Position numbers and translations under genes: made by a program
Notes under the pieces: model-generated
Told to the model about the DNA's origin: nothing
Seen by the model: only the letters and a program-made list of their open reading frames with translations
The model's database searches: none
Part shown: one piece after another, positions 47,001 to 58,400 of the stretch
Layout of the letters: each line of letters starts with the position of its first letter
Numbering within the stretch: position 1 is the first letter of the stretch
DNA from: Pristionchus mayeri
Lineage: Eukaryota; Nematoda; Chromadorea; Rhabditida; Neodiplogasteridae
Reading direction: 5' to 3'
Assembly: GCA_036245805.1 (NCBI GenBank)
Contig: BTRK01000005.1
Location: forward strand, 9,610,001-9,674,000
DNA length: 64,000 nucleotides

Positions 47001-50000
47001 CTATAGCTGATTCCTGTTTGCAACATCATTCTCGAATCAAGCCGATATTTTTAAATCGAGAAGATGATGAATTTCACGATTTTCTGGCATTTCTTGCTCC
47101 ATTTCTGGCAAATCATTCCGCATGTTTCAATCCGATACATGACAGAGACGAATGCGATCCTGACTTCGCTGGACCAATTGGCGAACGTGCTCTCTCCGCT
47201 CCTTCTCGGTGCCCTTCTCTCCTTCGTCAGCCTCAAGATCGCCTGCATCGTTCTCGCCGGTGCCTATCATTTCATCTTCCTACTTCCATTTCCTTGATAA
47301 TGATACCTGTCACAAAACATGTAAGCACTTTGGACAGCAGGGGCACGCAGTCCGAGCAACTGTCGGGCTCGCCGAGCGTAGTCATGCTTTGACGGCTGTA
47401 CAATTGAACGATGTGTCTGCACCCACACCTTTACCATTTTTCAACATCCTTCTACCCTATACCTCTTCCATAATCCCCAAATACAGTATGCTCCGTCATC
47501 TCCCTTATCATCAAAGCCTCTCTTCTCTACGTCCTCTATGGAAACAACGAGCGACTACGCGTCAAGGCGAGTAGAATTTTAGTTCTACTAGAGCGCAATG
47601 CATCTTCGATCCGCCTTAGCGCAGGACAAAGCATGCAGAACCGGATACCCTTTCCCAATATTTTCGAGATATATTTAAGCTGCCAAAATGCTCTGCGAGC
47701 ATACTGTAGAATGGACCTTTTGTTGCTCTCATCCGAACGTGCTTATTAGCGGAATATATTGATGCACGCTATAGCGCAACCGGGGCTATTGGGAACCACT
47801 TGAGGTGCACTAATACAGCATGCCGATTCATCTGCGTTTACCTGATAATAAGATTAATTGCTGGAATTGTTGATGGTAGGGCGATCCGGAAGACCCGTCT
47901 GAGGAAGAGACGCCGAAGGTGGTCGAGGCAGAGGCGAATAAGCCATCCCTCGCCAAGAGGATCGCCACCCTCTTCTCAGTTCTCTCCACATACTACGCCC
48001 AATCTGTTCGTTGCATTGCACTCGGAATTGATCTTTGATCTATCCTCTCAGATGTTCCCCGCTGCGCTCGGCATGGCGCTGCTCTTCATGACTGTGATGG
48101 GATTCGACGGAGTGAGCGATACCGTACCTCCTACAGTTAGCCAAACAGCATCTTTAGTTGGCTATCGGATACGGCGAGTCGGTCGGTCTTCCGGAGAACA
48201 TTCTGGGGTTGTTCCGATCGTTCGGATCCGCCGCAGGTGAGCGAAGGCTTCAAAGAAAGGTGGATGAATTCGTGGGGAATTCTCTTCCTGCTTGCTCTTC
48301 CAACCTTGAAATCGACGAGATGCAAAGCCAATCCGTGATTGAGAGCTGAATAATCGCGCAATTTGTCTCGTTCTCTAGGCGAAATGTTGAAAGGATGCAT
48401 CACTCTCTTTCAGGCGTCGCTGGTGCCATAATGTACGCGGTGTTCGAGCGCCGCTTCGGCGTCATGCGGACTGGCATGATTGGCATGATTGTGGGTGAAT
48501 GTGCCATTGTTAATCTTTGATCTCTAGATTAGGGTTTATCGAGAAATGACTCACTGTTGCATACCATCACACCGGTCGGACAGACTAGCGAGTCTCTGGT
48601 TGATCGTTGAGCTTTGATCTCTGCTCCTCTCAGCTGCAAGAGTGCTGTCTCATCGTCGCTGTCGTCTCCATCTGGCTGCCCGGATCGCCCTTCAATCCCG
48701 CTGCCTACTTCGACACACTCACGTCAGCATGTTTCACTCGTTGTTGACTGGAAGCGGAAGAACATCCAAAGATTTATGTTATGGCGCTATGTAGCTATGA
48801 ATTTTTGCCGATTATTTACCGTTCCCTCTCCGGGGCTTAGACAAAATGGCAACCGACAAAACTGAAACGGAGCGCCGTTCGCTGGGGAGTTGGTCAACCT
48901 ACTTGGGAATTTTGTATTGTTACAAGCATACACTCCGCTGTAGCACCCTGTTTAGATCATCCGATCCGATGAAATGAAAGTTGAGAAAAAAATATTATTT
49001 CGTGTAATGAACTACACAAAATGCAATATGCCGATCCCTCAGAAGCGTCAATACTAATGCTAATACAATGGTGAGGTCCATTGATGGTCTATTCGTTGCA
49101 GGTGGTCTTCGTGGTGGCAGGCATTCGTCGATTCTTTCTCTCCTTCTCCCGATGCCCCCACGGCATCTCCTCCTCCACCCTCAAAGATAGGTCAGATAAG
49201 CATGCATACTCTGTGGAGAACTACCCGAGTAATATACTACATTTTTTGTGGTTCTTTTCTCATTGGGGAGGCCGGGGGTATGACGTCACTTTTTTCAGGT
49301 GTTCATGGTAAAAAATCGTAATAAAAATTTGTGTTCGATCTATACGAGTTATCAATGCCCACACAATCTATGAGACACCATATTTAATTTGTCGGCTACC
49401 GTATCCCGATACACCATAATCTAGCTGAGATTTGGCCGAGAAAACAGAGTCGTTGTTCATCAACTATTGAGCCTATGTCAGCCGGATTATGGTGTATCGG
49501 GATACGGCAGCCGACAAATTAAAGATGGTGTATCATAGATTGTGTGGGCATTGATAACTCGTATAGATCGAACACAAATTTTATCACGATTTTTTACCAT
49601 GAACATTAGTTGATACTAACTACGAAGTTCATACATCGTTCTGCACTAAGATATTTCGAGTTGCGCTTTTGTTGTTGCGATTTTTTGAAACCTAGTTGCG
49701 CTTTTGTCGTTGCGCTTCTGTCATACCCCCGGGAGGCCCACATCCGGCGTGTTGACCCTAGTGCCCGCATTTTGCAAAGAGGCGATCTAATTACGAAAAT
49801 AGATTCATTTTCAGACGCAAATATTCGTACAGTATTCCGGCAGTCTTACTAAATCTCCCCTCGCAGACTGGTCGAATTGGACGACTTCTGATGGCACGAG
49901 CGTCGCGTCCATCTTCTCTTTCTTCGCCGGAATCGCCACGGCTCGATTCGGTGAGGGGTAGGGTGCGAAAATAGTGTAATCTCCTCCGCATTTCTCACGG

Positions 50001-51197
50001 TATCTAAGGCGATCGAGCGGTCAGAGTATAAAGAGACGATGACTGAATTGGGAAAGAAACGCGTATTTATCTTGCAAACAACAATCAAAAACAATAGATC
50101 CATCGGGACATATTGCCACGAACTATAACAAAATGCGATTTGAGCAGGCTGTAATGCAGAAAGTAACAGAGATATAATATAATAATCTTCGATCTAACAG
50201 GTCTGTGGATGGCTGATTTGGCCATCACTCACATCATGCAACTGGCGACGCCGGAGTCGCAGAGGAACACCGTCTTCGGCGTGCACAACGCCATCTGCCA
50301 GGCGTTCTCCGTGATGAAAGTAAGCATTCTCCTGAAGAAATGGTGTACGTTTAGACTCCATTCTGATAGAGGTTCCCTTTCCACGAATGAATCGTGCTAA
50401 TGAATACTTCCTGATTTATCTTAGCGGAGTGGCGATAGAGCGTGGGCAAGTAATGGACGGATGGGGATGAGGCCATCCCAAGACTCGATGGCGGGGTGAC
50501 CTCAGGGGAGCCATTGGACCCCATTGGTGGAGCGCAACCTATGCAGAATATGGCCCCTGAGCACTACTGCCTGGTGTGATCAATAATAAATAAATCAAAT
50601 AATTAATCAATTAATCAATAATGAACAGTGACCCTCTGCAGGACCTGCTGGTGATCGTGCTGCCCGATCCCTCGACCTTCGGCATCTGCATTCTCATCTC
50701 GTTCGCATTCGTGTGCAGCGGATTCGCAGCCTACGTCTACTACGTCGTCAAGGTGGGCAGAGTGGAGGCGAATGGGCGTGCGCAGTAGGAGGGCACTAAG
50801 TCGGATTATCATCGCCGGAAGGGTATCTTTTTTTGGTAATCATCCGGAAGGTTATCATCCGACCTAGCGCCAATATGAGAAGTGTTGATTGTATAAGAAA
50901 TGAGGAAATAGAACAGAAATAGAAGCGAGTCATTTCTGGCTAAACTATGAGATCGGGCACTATAGGTCGGATGAGAACTGTGCCGTCATAGTTCTCACCC
51001 TGTCGAGTACATGAAGAGCGGAGAATGGATTTAACTATAGGATCCCCCCTCCACGATGGACAACAAATTAGACATCCCGATCATTGACTGAAAATGTGTA
51101 ATTGTCCATATTTCAGACGACGTCCGAGAGGAGGAAGCAGAAGTCGAACGAGAAAACGACGAGTATTCCACTTGGGGAAGTGGGAATGGGTGAGTGA
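44093..51197 (+). CDS. fpn-1-like: Ferroportin-like iron exporter, copy D' (right arm)
   Basis: Eighteen exons: 44093-44176, 44540-44638, 44895-44952, 44997-45094, 46676-46755, 46901-46953, 47146-47259, 47487-47566, 47880-48005, 48052-48111, 48158-48236, 48414-48490, 48634-48722, 49102-49190, 49867-49950, 50201-50319, 50642-50752, 51117-51197. They give 1581 bp and 526 residues. It is the mirror twin of copy D. The predicted protein differs at residue 1 of exon 10 (Met here, Val in D). The exon 8 donor is gcgagt at 47567. The short third intron (44953-44996) consists almost wholly of gatctttgatc units. The start at 44093 is in frame with no upstream exon. A tttttcag just inside (44105-44112) makes a start at 44120, with an unseen 5' exon, an alternative. 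D and D' are head-to-head across the spacer, so their promoters would lie within the GCTCGAGCG region. Confidence 0.9.
44342..44426. repeat. Short MITE of the CACTAGGTCGGATGA family (right arm)
   Basis: Mirror copy of the hairpin at 41261-41345, in the first intron of D', with no difference that I noticed. Confidence 0.75.
46044..46470. repeat. Foldback element, copy D' intron 4 (right arm)
   Basis: Mirror of the foldback at 39217-39643, inside the 1.58 kb fourth intron of D' (45095-46675). The remaining intron is AT-rich, and no nested gene is apparent. Confidence 0.7.
49296..49613. repeat. Foldback element, copy D' intron (right arm)
   Basis: Mirror of the element at 36075-36392, with the same gccgtatcccgatacacc centre. 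It lies between exons 49102-49190 and 49867-49950 of D'. Confidence 0.7.
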
Positions 51198-51794
51198 GCG
51201 AGAGGGATAACGGATTATATTTATATTGTATCTACGCTCGATGGCGCAACGAAAGACGAATTATTACTTAACTTTTATGATACAAGAAAATGTACTCTCC
51301 TCACACTGAGGAAGAATGTGACAGGGAGTGTAGGGGGTGGAGGTGCAATCGTAAAATGAGAGATCTAATCGGGATTGCAAGTAGACGTTAGAAGAAGCAG
51401 AACTAGGTACACACTTCCGATAATGAAGCATGCCTGAAAATATAGTTTGTATTTCGGGAAATTGTCGCTTCATTCTACACCCTATATCGATCGGTCGAAA
51501 AAGTAAGGGTATTTGATAAGAGCATTAAATTGAACATGTTTATTAAACATTGTTTAAGATAGCTGAACATGTTTCAGATAGCGAGCGCGCCAGGGAAGCA
51601 GAAATTGACGAGAAGAAGAACGAGTGACGAAGAGAGGAAACGATAAAAATCGACCAAAGCATGTGTCTTAATGATTACTGGCGTGCTCAGTAGCAAGGAA
51701 TAAAGTCGTCTCTACAAAGCTGTATGAGCAACATGACGCAAGGAGATCACAGGAGGATGTGATGTTTCTAATCTGAATTCACTAAATGTGTATA

Positions 51795-53092
51795 CAATAT
51801 ATCTCGCGTCTTCTGAGAGATTGCATGACCATGCGGAACCAGGAGCCCCAACTTTCAGCAGTATTCTCGAGATATGTATGCCAAAGTATATTGGGGACAG
51901 GAAAACTTTTGACGTTGGCCGTTTTTTATACAACCGGCTTTTAAGCATTTTCCGGTTTCGGGACCGGCTCTGTCAGATTTCAGCTCCCAGATGAGGTACA
52001 AGGATGGCATTGAGCTCAAAATGTGCGGACAATTATTTCCAACAACTTTTATGTTAACGAGGAAATGCTACGTCTTAATCTTCATATAGAAAATTTGAAA
52101 AATGTGAATCCAAGACCGAAAAATAATTCCTACCGGCTTTGGAACCCCACTTTTCTCCCACTTTTAGTTGTAGAATTGAATTCACCGATGTCGAGTTAGT
52201 CTAGAAAAATTAAAGTCTGGTCGCGGTAGGGGTCCCTTAAGCGTTTATGGGCGCCAATATTGCTAAAATGTCAAAAGAAATCGATTTTTTTTCATTTTTC
52301 AAGGTTGAATATAAATCGAATTTCAGCTTCAGTCTTACAATAATTCGCTTAGAATAGTTTGAAACCATCATTTGTTCATTCACAAGGAATTTGGAGGGCA
52401 TCCGAGAAAATTTTATTTTTACAAAAAAATGCCCATTCTCACTAAGACATGGAAAAAATAAATAAAAATGTTTTTTCTCGGATGCCCTCCAAATTCCTTG
52501 CGAATGATCAAATGATGGTTTCAAACTATTCTAAGCGAATTATTGTAAGACTGAAGCTGAAATTCGATTTATAAAGAACATTGAAAACCGAAAAAATCGA
52601 GTTTTTTTTACATTTTTCCAATATTTGGGGCCTATAAAATCTTACCCCACGCCTGACATGACCAGACCTTAATTTTCCTAGACTAAGTCGATGTCGTAGA
52701 ATTCAAATATGCAACGCAAAATGGGAGAAAGGGTGGGTTCCAAAGCCAGTAGGAATTATTTTCCGGTCTTGGATTCACTTTTTCCAAATTTTCTATATGA
52801 AGATGACGACCTAGGATTCCGCCTTAACATAAAAGTTGTTTGAAATAATTGTCCGCACATTTTGAGCCCAACGCCATCCTTGCAGCTCATCTGGGAGCTG
52901 AAATATGACAGAGCCGGACACGAAACCGGAAAATGCCTAAAAGCCGGTTCTGAAAAAAAAGGCCAACTTCAAAAGTTTTCTTGTCCCCAATATACTTTGG
53001 CATACATATCTCGAGGATACTGCTGAAAGTTGGGGCTCCTGGTTCCGCGAGGGGTCCATTTTCATGCATTCTCTCAGAAGACGCGTGATATA
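51795..53092. repeat. Large foldback element, short-loop version (right arm)
   Basis: Mirror of 32530-33893. The central loop is reduced to gcccattctcactaagacat, whereas the left arm carries a run of cttag units there. The arms otherwise match. It lies downstream of D', after a gene-free stretch at 51198-51794. Confidence 0.85.
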
Positions 53093-53440
53093 CACAATCA
53101 CGAATTCGGGATTTTGAAATTTTTATCAATTTCACTGTTCAAGACTTGAATATGATAAGCACTTGTCTGTGATCTAATTGCAGTGAAGAAGACGAGTTGT
53201 CCATACAACTTGTGCACACACAAGATACGAAAAAAAAACTCACTGATTATATTTGGAATCTATGATATTAGGAGGGAGAAAGAATTACGAATGGGATTCT
53301 GTCTAGAACTGTGTGCGTATTAATAATATTACGACCGAAAACTGAATCAGAACTATGCCAGAAATGTGTCCACGTTGCATTTTTGAGGCATCACATTACT
53401 TGTACGACGCCTTCTTTGAAAGAATTTTATGCATCATTAT

Positions 53441-55309
53441 GAGTGACTATCTGAGAGGACTTACCTCAGGCCGTACAGCAAAAAATGAAATTTCAAATAA
53501 ATAATGTCCTAGGGGTATCTTTTCACGTAGAGTTCGAAAATCGACCTTAGGAAGCCGTATCTCTGACCTCTGATTTTCTGTGGCGCACCTCAACGCTGAG
53601 GTCGGTTTTTGTAAATCGTGAACGGTTGATCCAAGCCCCATATATAGATAGTAATTCTGAAAGAACTCGAAAGAACTCGCATTTTTTATGTTGGAAGTGA
53701 AAGGCTAGCTCATCTGTGAAAAAAGTTGAGGCAGTTTTAAATATTTAAATAGTTATTGTGTAAACACTTTTCCCGGGGTGTAATTTTAAATATGTTTATT
53801 GGATTCCTCGTGAAAAGTTACCCCTAGGAACAAATTTTCACTCGCAAAATCGCGAGACAATGATGTTTCCCGAAATGCGGAATAAGGAAGCATGATGAAT
53901 CACTGAATTTCGAAAATTTCGCACCATTGCGATTTCAACATTTTACCAATTAGGAAACGTTGCCAGTACTGTACTTCAACTTTTTATGCATAATTGGATA
54001 GTATTCTCTTTAATAGACATGCCTTACGATATCAACAAATCATTTTTTTCATATGCCAATTTCTCAAATTTGCACGTTGCAAACTCAACATTTCGAGACC
54101 AATTGACGCTGTAACTGTGGCCATGCTGTAGTATGCATCGATCTGAGTAAAAATTGGTGGAACAGTCCAATTCGAATATATCGGGGCTCCAGTTATTGAC
54201 GCCCGAATATGGCTTAAATGAAAATGTCCGAAATATTTAAATTCATTTTGGGAGTTAATTTTGAGAATTCTCATTTAATATTGTTGTAAATAATGTTTTT
54301 GTAATCTGATGGATAAACTATATGCAAAAATACACACCTCTTGCCTTTTCAAAATTTCCGAAATTTTAGACATTTGAAAATTTCGATTTTTGAAAAATTG
54401 TCCAAACGATCGCTTTTCCAGACGTATTTGATTCCTCAGGTTACGAAAACATTATTTACGACAATATTAAATGAGAATTCTCAAAATTAACTCCCAAAAT
54501 GAATTTAAATATTTCGGACATTTTCATTTAAGCCATATTCGTGCGTCAATAACTGGAGCCCCGATATATTGGAGTTGGACTGTTCCACCAATTTTTACTC
54601 AGGTCGAGGCATACTACAGCATGGCCACAGTTACAGCGTCAAGTGGTCTCGAAATGTTGAGTTTGCAACGTGCAAATTTGAGAAATTGGCATATGAAAAA
54701 AATGATTTGTTGATATCGTAAGGCATGTCTATTAAAGAGAATACTATCCAATTATGCATAAAAAGTTGAAGTACAGTACTGGCAACGTTTCATAATTGGT
54801 AAAATGTTGAAATCGCAATGGCGCGAAATTTTCGAAATTCAGTGATTCATCATGCTTCCTTATTCCGCATTTCGGGAAACATCATTGTCTCGCGAGAGTG
54901 AAAATTTGTTCATAGGGGTAACTTTTCACGAGGAATCCAATAAACATATTTAAAATTACACCCCGGGAAAAGTGTTTACACAATAACTATTTAAATAATT
55001 AAAACTGCCTCAACTTTTTTCATAGATGAGCTAGCCTTTCACTTCCAACAATAAAAATGCTTATCTCGTCGAGTTCTGTCAGAATTACTATCTATGTATG
55101 GGGCTTGGATCAACCGTTCTCGATTTACAAAAACTGACCTCATCGTTGAGGCCCGCCACAGAAAATCAGGGGTCAGAGATACGGCTTCCTAAGGTCGATT
55201 TTCGAACTCTACGTGAAAAGTTACGCCGAGGGGTATCTTAAAATGAACACTTTATTTTTTGCTGTACGGCACATAGGTGAAATTGCTCAGTTCTCTCAGA
55301 TAGTCACTC
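53441..55309. repeat. Large foldback element, about 1.87 kb (right arm)
   Basis: Mirror of 30313-32181, with the same agtgactatctgaga ends. It begins about 350 bp after the preceding foldback and ends 13 bp before the hairpin (55322-55416) that abuts the C' stop codon. Confidence 0.85.
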
Positions 55310-55321
55310 TTATGCCATTTA

Positions 55322-55416
55322 CTAGAGCAATGGTCTGACTCTCTTCAGTTTACACGCTCTCTCGCCAGTCAAAGAGACGAGAGAGCGTGGAAACTAAAGT
55401 GAGTCAGACGACTGCT
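55322..55416. repeat. Hairpin element at the C' stop codon (right arm)
   Basis: Mirror of 30206-30300, with the same placement of the stem base on the last base of the stop codon. Confidence 0.7.
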
Positions 55417-58400
55417 CAGAGATTCTTCGCTTCCTCTGTAGAGAACTTCCTAAGTTCCTGGTCTTTCGTCAGCTTTCGCGCTTGAGCCGATGACTGCAAA
55501 TCTAGAGAATCAAATATGTAAGATATTGTCATGACTTTTCACTCTATACGTCACCGAATCCGTGCAAATCAAGTCTGGCCCAGCAGTGCTCTCCTACAAG
55601 CCCATTCTCGAAGAAATTATACATTATAGCTGTTTTTTACATTTAGTATTATGCGAAATGTTCACGAGCACTTGGTTAGCAGTTTCAACATAATATTGAA
55701 TCGTATCATTCGCAGCGACATCACCTTTGCTATGTAGAAGAGATACGAGCAGCAACCTGCGAGCTTGAAGCCGTACGAGATAATAATGCAAATTCCAAAG
55801 GTGCTTGGTGATGGAAGCACGATCACCAGTACATCCTGAAAATTGACCTCAGATTTGATTCGAACTATTGCCTCATGCCACTTTGTATAATATATTTCAT
55901 ATACCAATGGCGCATCCGGCCCATTAACCTGCTTATCCATTCTGATTTTAGGCAAATCAGCACCGACAACACACACATACACAAGGAAAGCTCAGAATGC
56001 CCCATCATATTGAAGTGTCATGCTCACTTTTAGTACAGAGAACGTCTGGCAGATTGCATTCTGCACTCCGAAAACAGTGTTTCGCTGTGATTCCGGAGTG
56101 GCGACTTGCATGATGTGAGTGATCGCGAGATCCGCCATCCACAGACCTGCGGATCGCTGGTTATTCATTCGAAACTGCTAATGATTTGGCTTCCATGCTG
56201 TAACTCTCTCTGTTTGGGGCATTCCTAATGAAATTGACGGTTTGCCGTTTAATCTTCAATTCGTGTATGTGATTTAGCATTTCAAGCCGCGCTTACTCAC
56301 CAAATCTCGAGGCAGCAATTGCGATGAGGAATGTGAAGATCGAGACGATGCTCGTGCCATCAGACGATGCCATCGTCGACCAATCTGCAGTTTTCGTCCA
56401 ATCTTATTAGAGAATTCGAAAATTGTGTACAATGACGGTTCGAAAAAAGTACATGCAAATCATGGGTGTCCACGCCGGCGGCGTGCGTAAGGCATGTATA
56501 GGGGGTCATGGAAAAATCGATTTGTTAGTCATGGTAGATCAAGCCTAAGTACCGTACCCAATCGATAGTACAGGACCAGTAGATACCGTATACCACTACC
56601 GTAACCCGCTATTATCGCGAACTAACTTTATTTTCAAAAAATTAAAGTACCGTAACCAATCGACTCTACAGTACTCCCCGATACCGTATACCACTACCGT
56701 ATTCCACGATTATCGCAAACTAACTTTATTTTTAAAAAGCCCTGGCACCGTGCCCAATCGATTCTACAATAACCAAGTAACTACCGTAACCCAGTTCCTT
56801 GGATCAGATCCAGTTCCTTGGGTCAAACATTTTTCTAAAATTCCAAAATCAAGCATTAAATTATTGTAAAGTATCCTAACGTATATTTCATTACTCTAGA
56901 ATCATTTTATGATCGATTTTGAATTTTTAGAAAAACGTTTGCAAAAAAAGGAACTGGGTTACGGTAGTAACTTGGGTACTGTAGAATCGATTGGGCACGG
57001 TGCCAGGGCTTTTTACAAATACAGTTAGTTTGCGATAATCGTGGATTACGGTAGTGGTATACGGTATCTACTGGTACTGTACTATCGATTGGGTACGGTA
57101 CTTAGGCTTGATCTACCATGACTTACAAATCGATTTTTCCATGACCCCCTACTCATGCCTTGCGCACCGCCTCACATGTGAGCGCAGCACCCCCCCCCCC
57201 CCCCGCCGCCATTTCTGGACACCTATGATGCAAATAGAACAATAGTGCAAGCAATGACGTATCGTTTCCTGAATTCTTACTGTAACCTTACCACTCACCT
57301 ATATGCGCACTTGCGTGAGGAGCGGGAGGGGGAGTGGACGCTTCGCTAGACGTCGGCTGTGGGGAAGACACGAAATTGCCAAGCAGAGCATGCCACCACG
57401 ACGACCACCTTCGAATTGCATGATGGCGAAACTAGGTCCGGTGAATTAGTGCATCATTGTTGCACTGCACATTATAGTACGAGAAACGATACCACGCTCT
57501 CTTCATTCTACACACTCTCTCGCCGATCGACCGGTCTAGAGAGTTTGTAGAATGAAGAGAGCGTGGAATCGTTTCTCGAACTCTCGTGCACATGATGACC
57601 GGGGAGGGTGACAATTGCCCAAAAGACAATTGCACAACTCGTCGCCGTTCGCTTGGAATTTGGCGAAGCAACTTGGGAGTTGTTTCATTGGAACCAGTAC
57701 GTGCTGCACTACATTTGCATATGTCACTCTTACCAGCCGATCTTGAGTTTCACTCCATATCTATGTATGTGGGGTTCATGATCCAAAATTGGCAATTTGA
57801 ATGGAAAATCATGGTTAGATAATCACCAAATGCAGTAACCAATCGATAACCATTTTACTGGGATAACGTAGATATTGTGGTACTAGAATATCGATTGGTT
57901 ACGGTACTCTCTGATTATCTAGCCATGATTTTCAGCTAAAATTCTCAATTTTGGACCATGAACCCCGGGTCGTGGGTGAATTGTAAAATTCATGATCGCC
58001 TAGTAACAAGAGTTACATATGCAAATATAGCGGAGCATATAGTGGTTACAATGAAATAACTCCCAAGTTACTTCGCCAAATTTCAAGCGAACGGCAACGA
58101 GTTGGGCTATTGTCGTTTGGGCAATTGTCCCCCCCCCCCCCCCCCCCCGATGACCGCTCCATTTTTGCATTATTTAAGGAATATTCGAAGAACTGACGTC
58201 ATCGTCGAGAAGTAGGCAGTGGGATTCCAAGGAGATCCTGATAACCAGATCGACACTACGCACAAAGATAGAAGACTCGCTTGGATCTGAAGGAAGCTAT
58301 AAAAGTTTCAGAGAAAGGCGAAAATTAACGCGCAGACATCCTAAGATGATAATACCAACAAATTAACAGATATTCTTTATTGTATTCTTCAGGAATTTAA

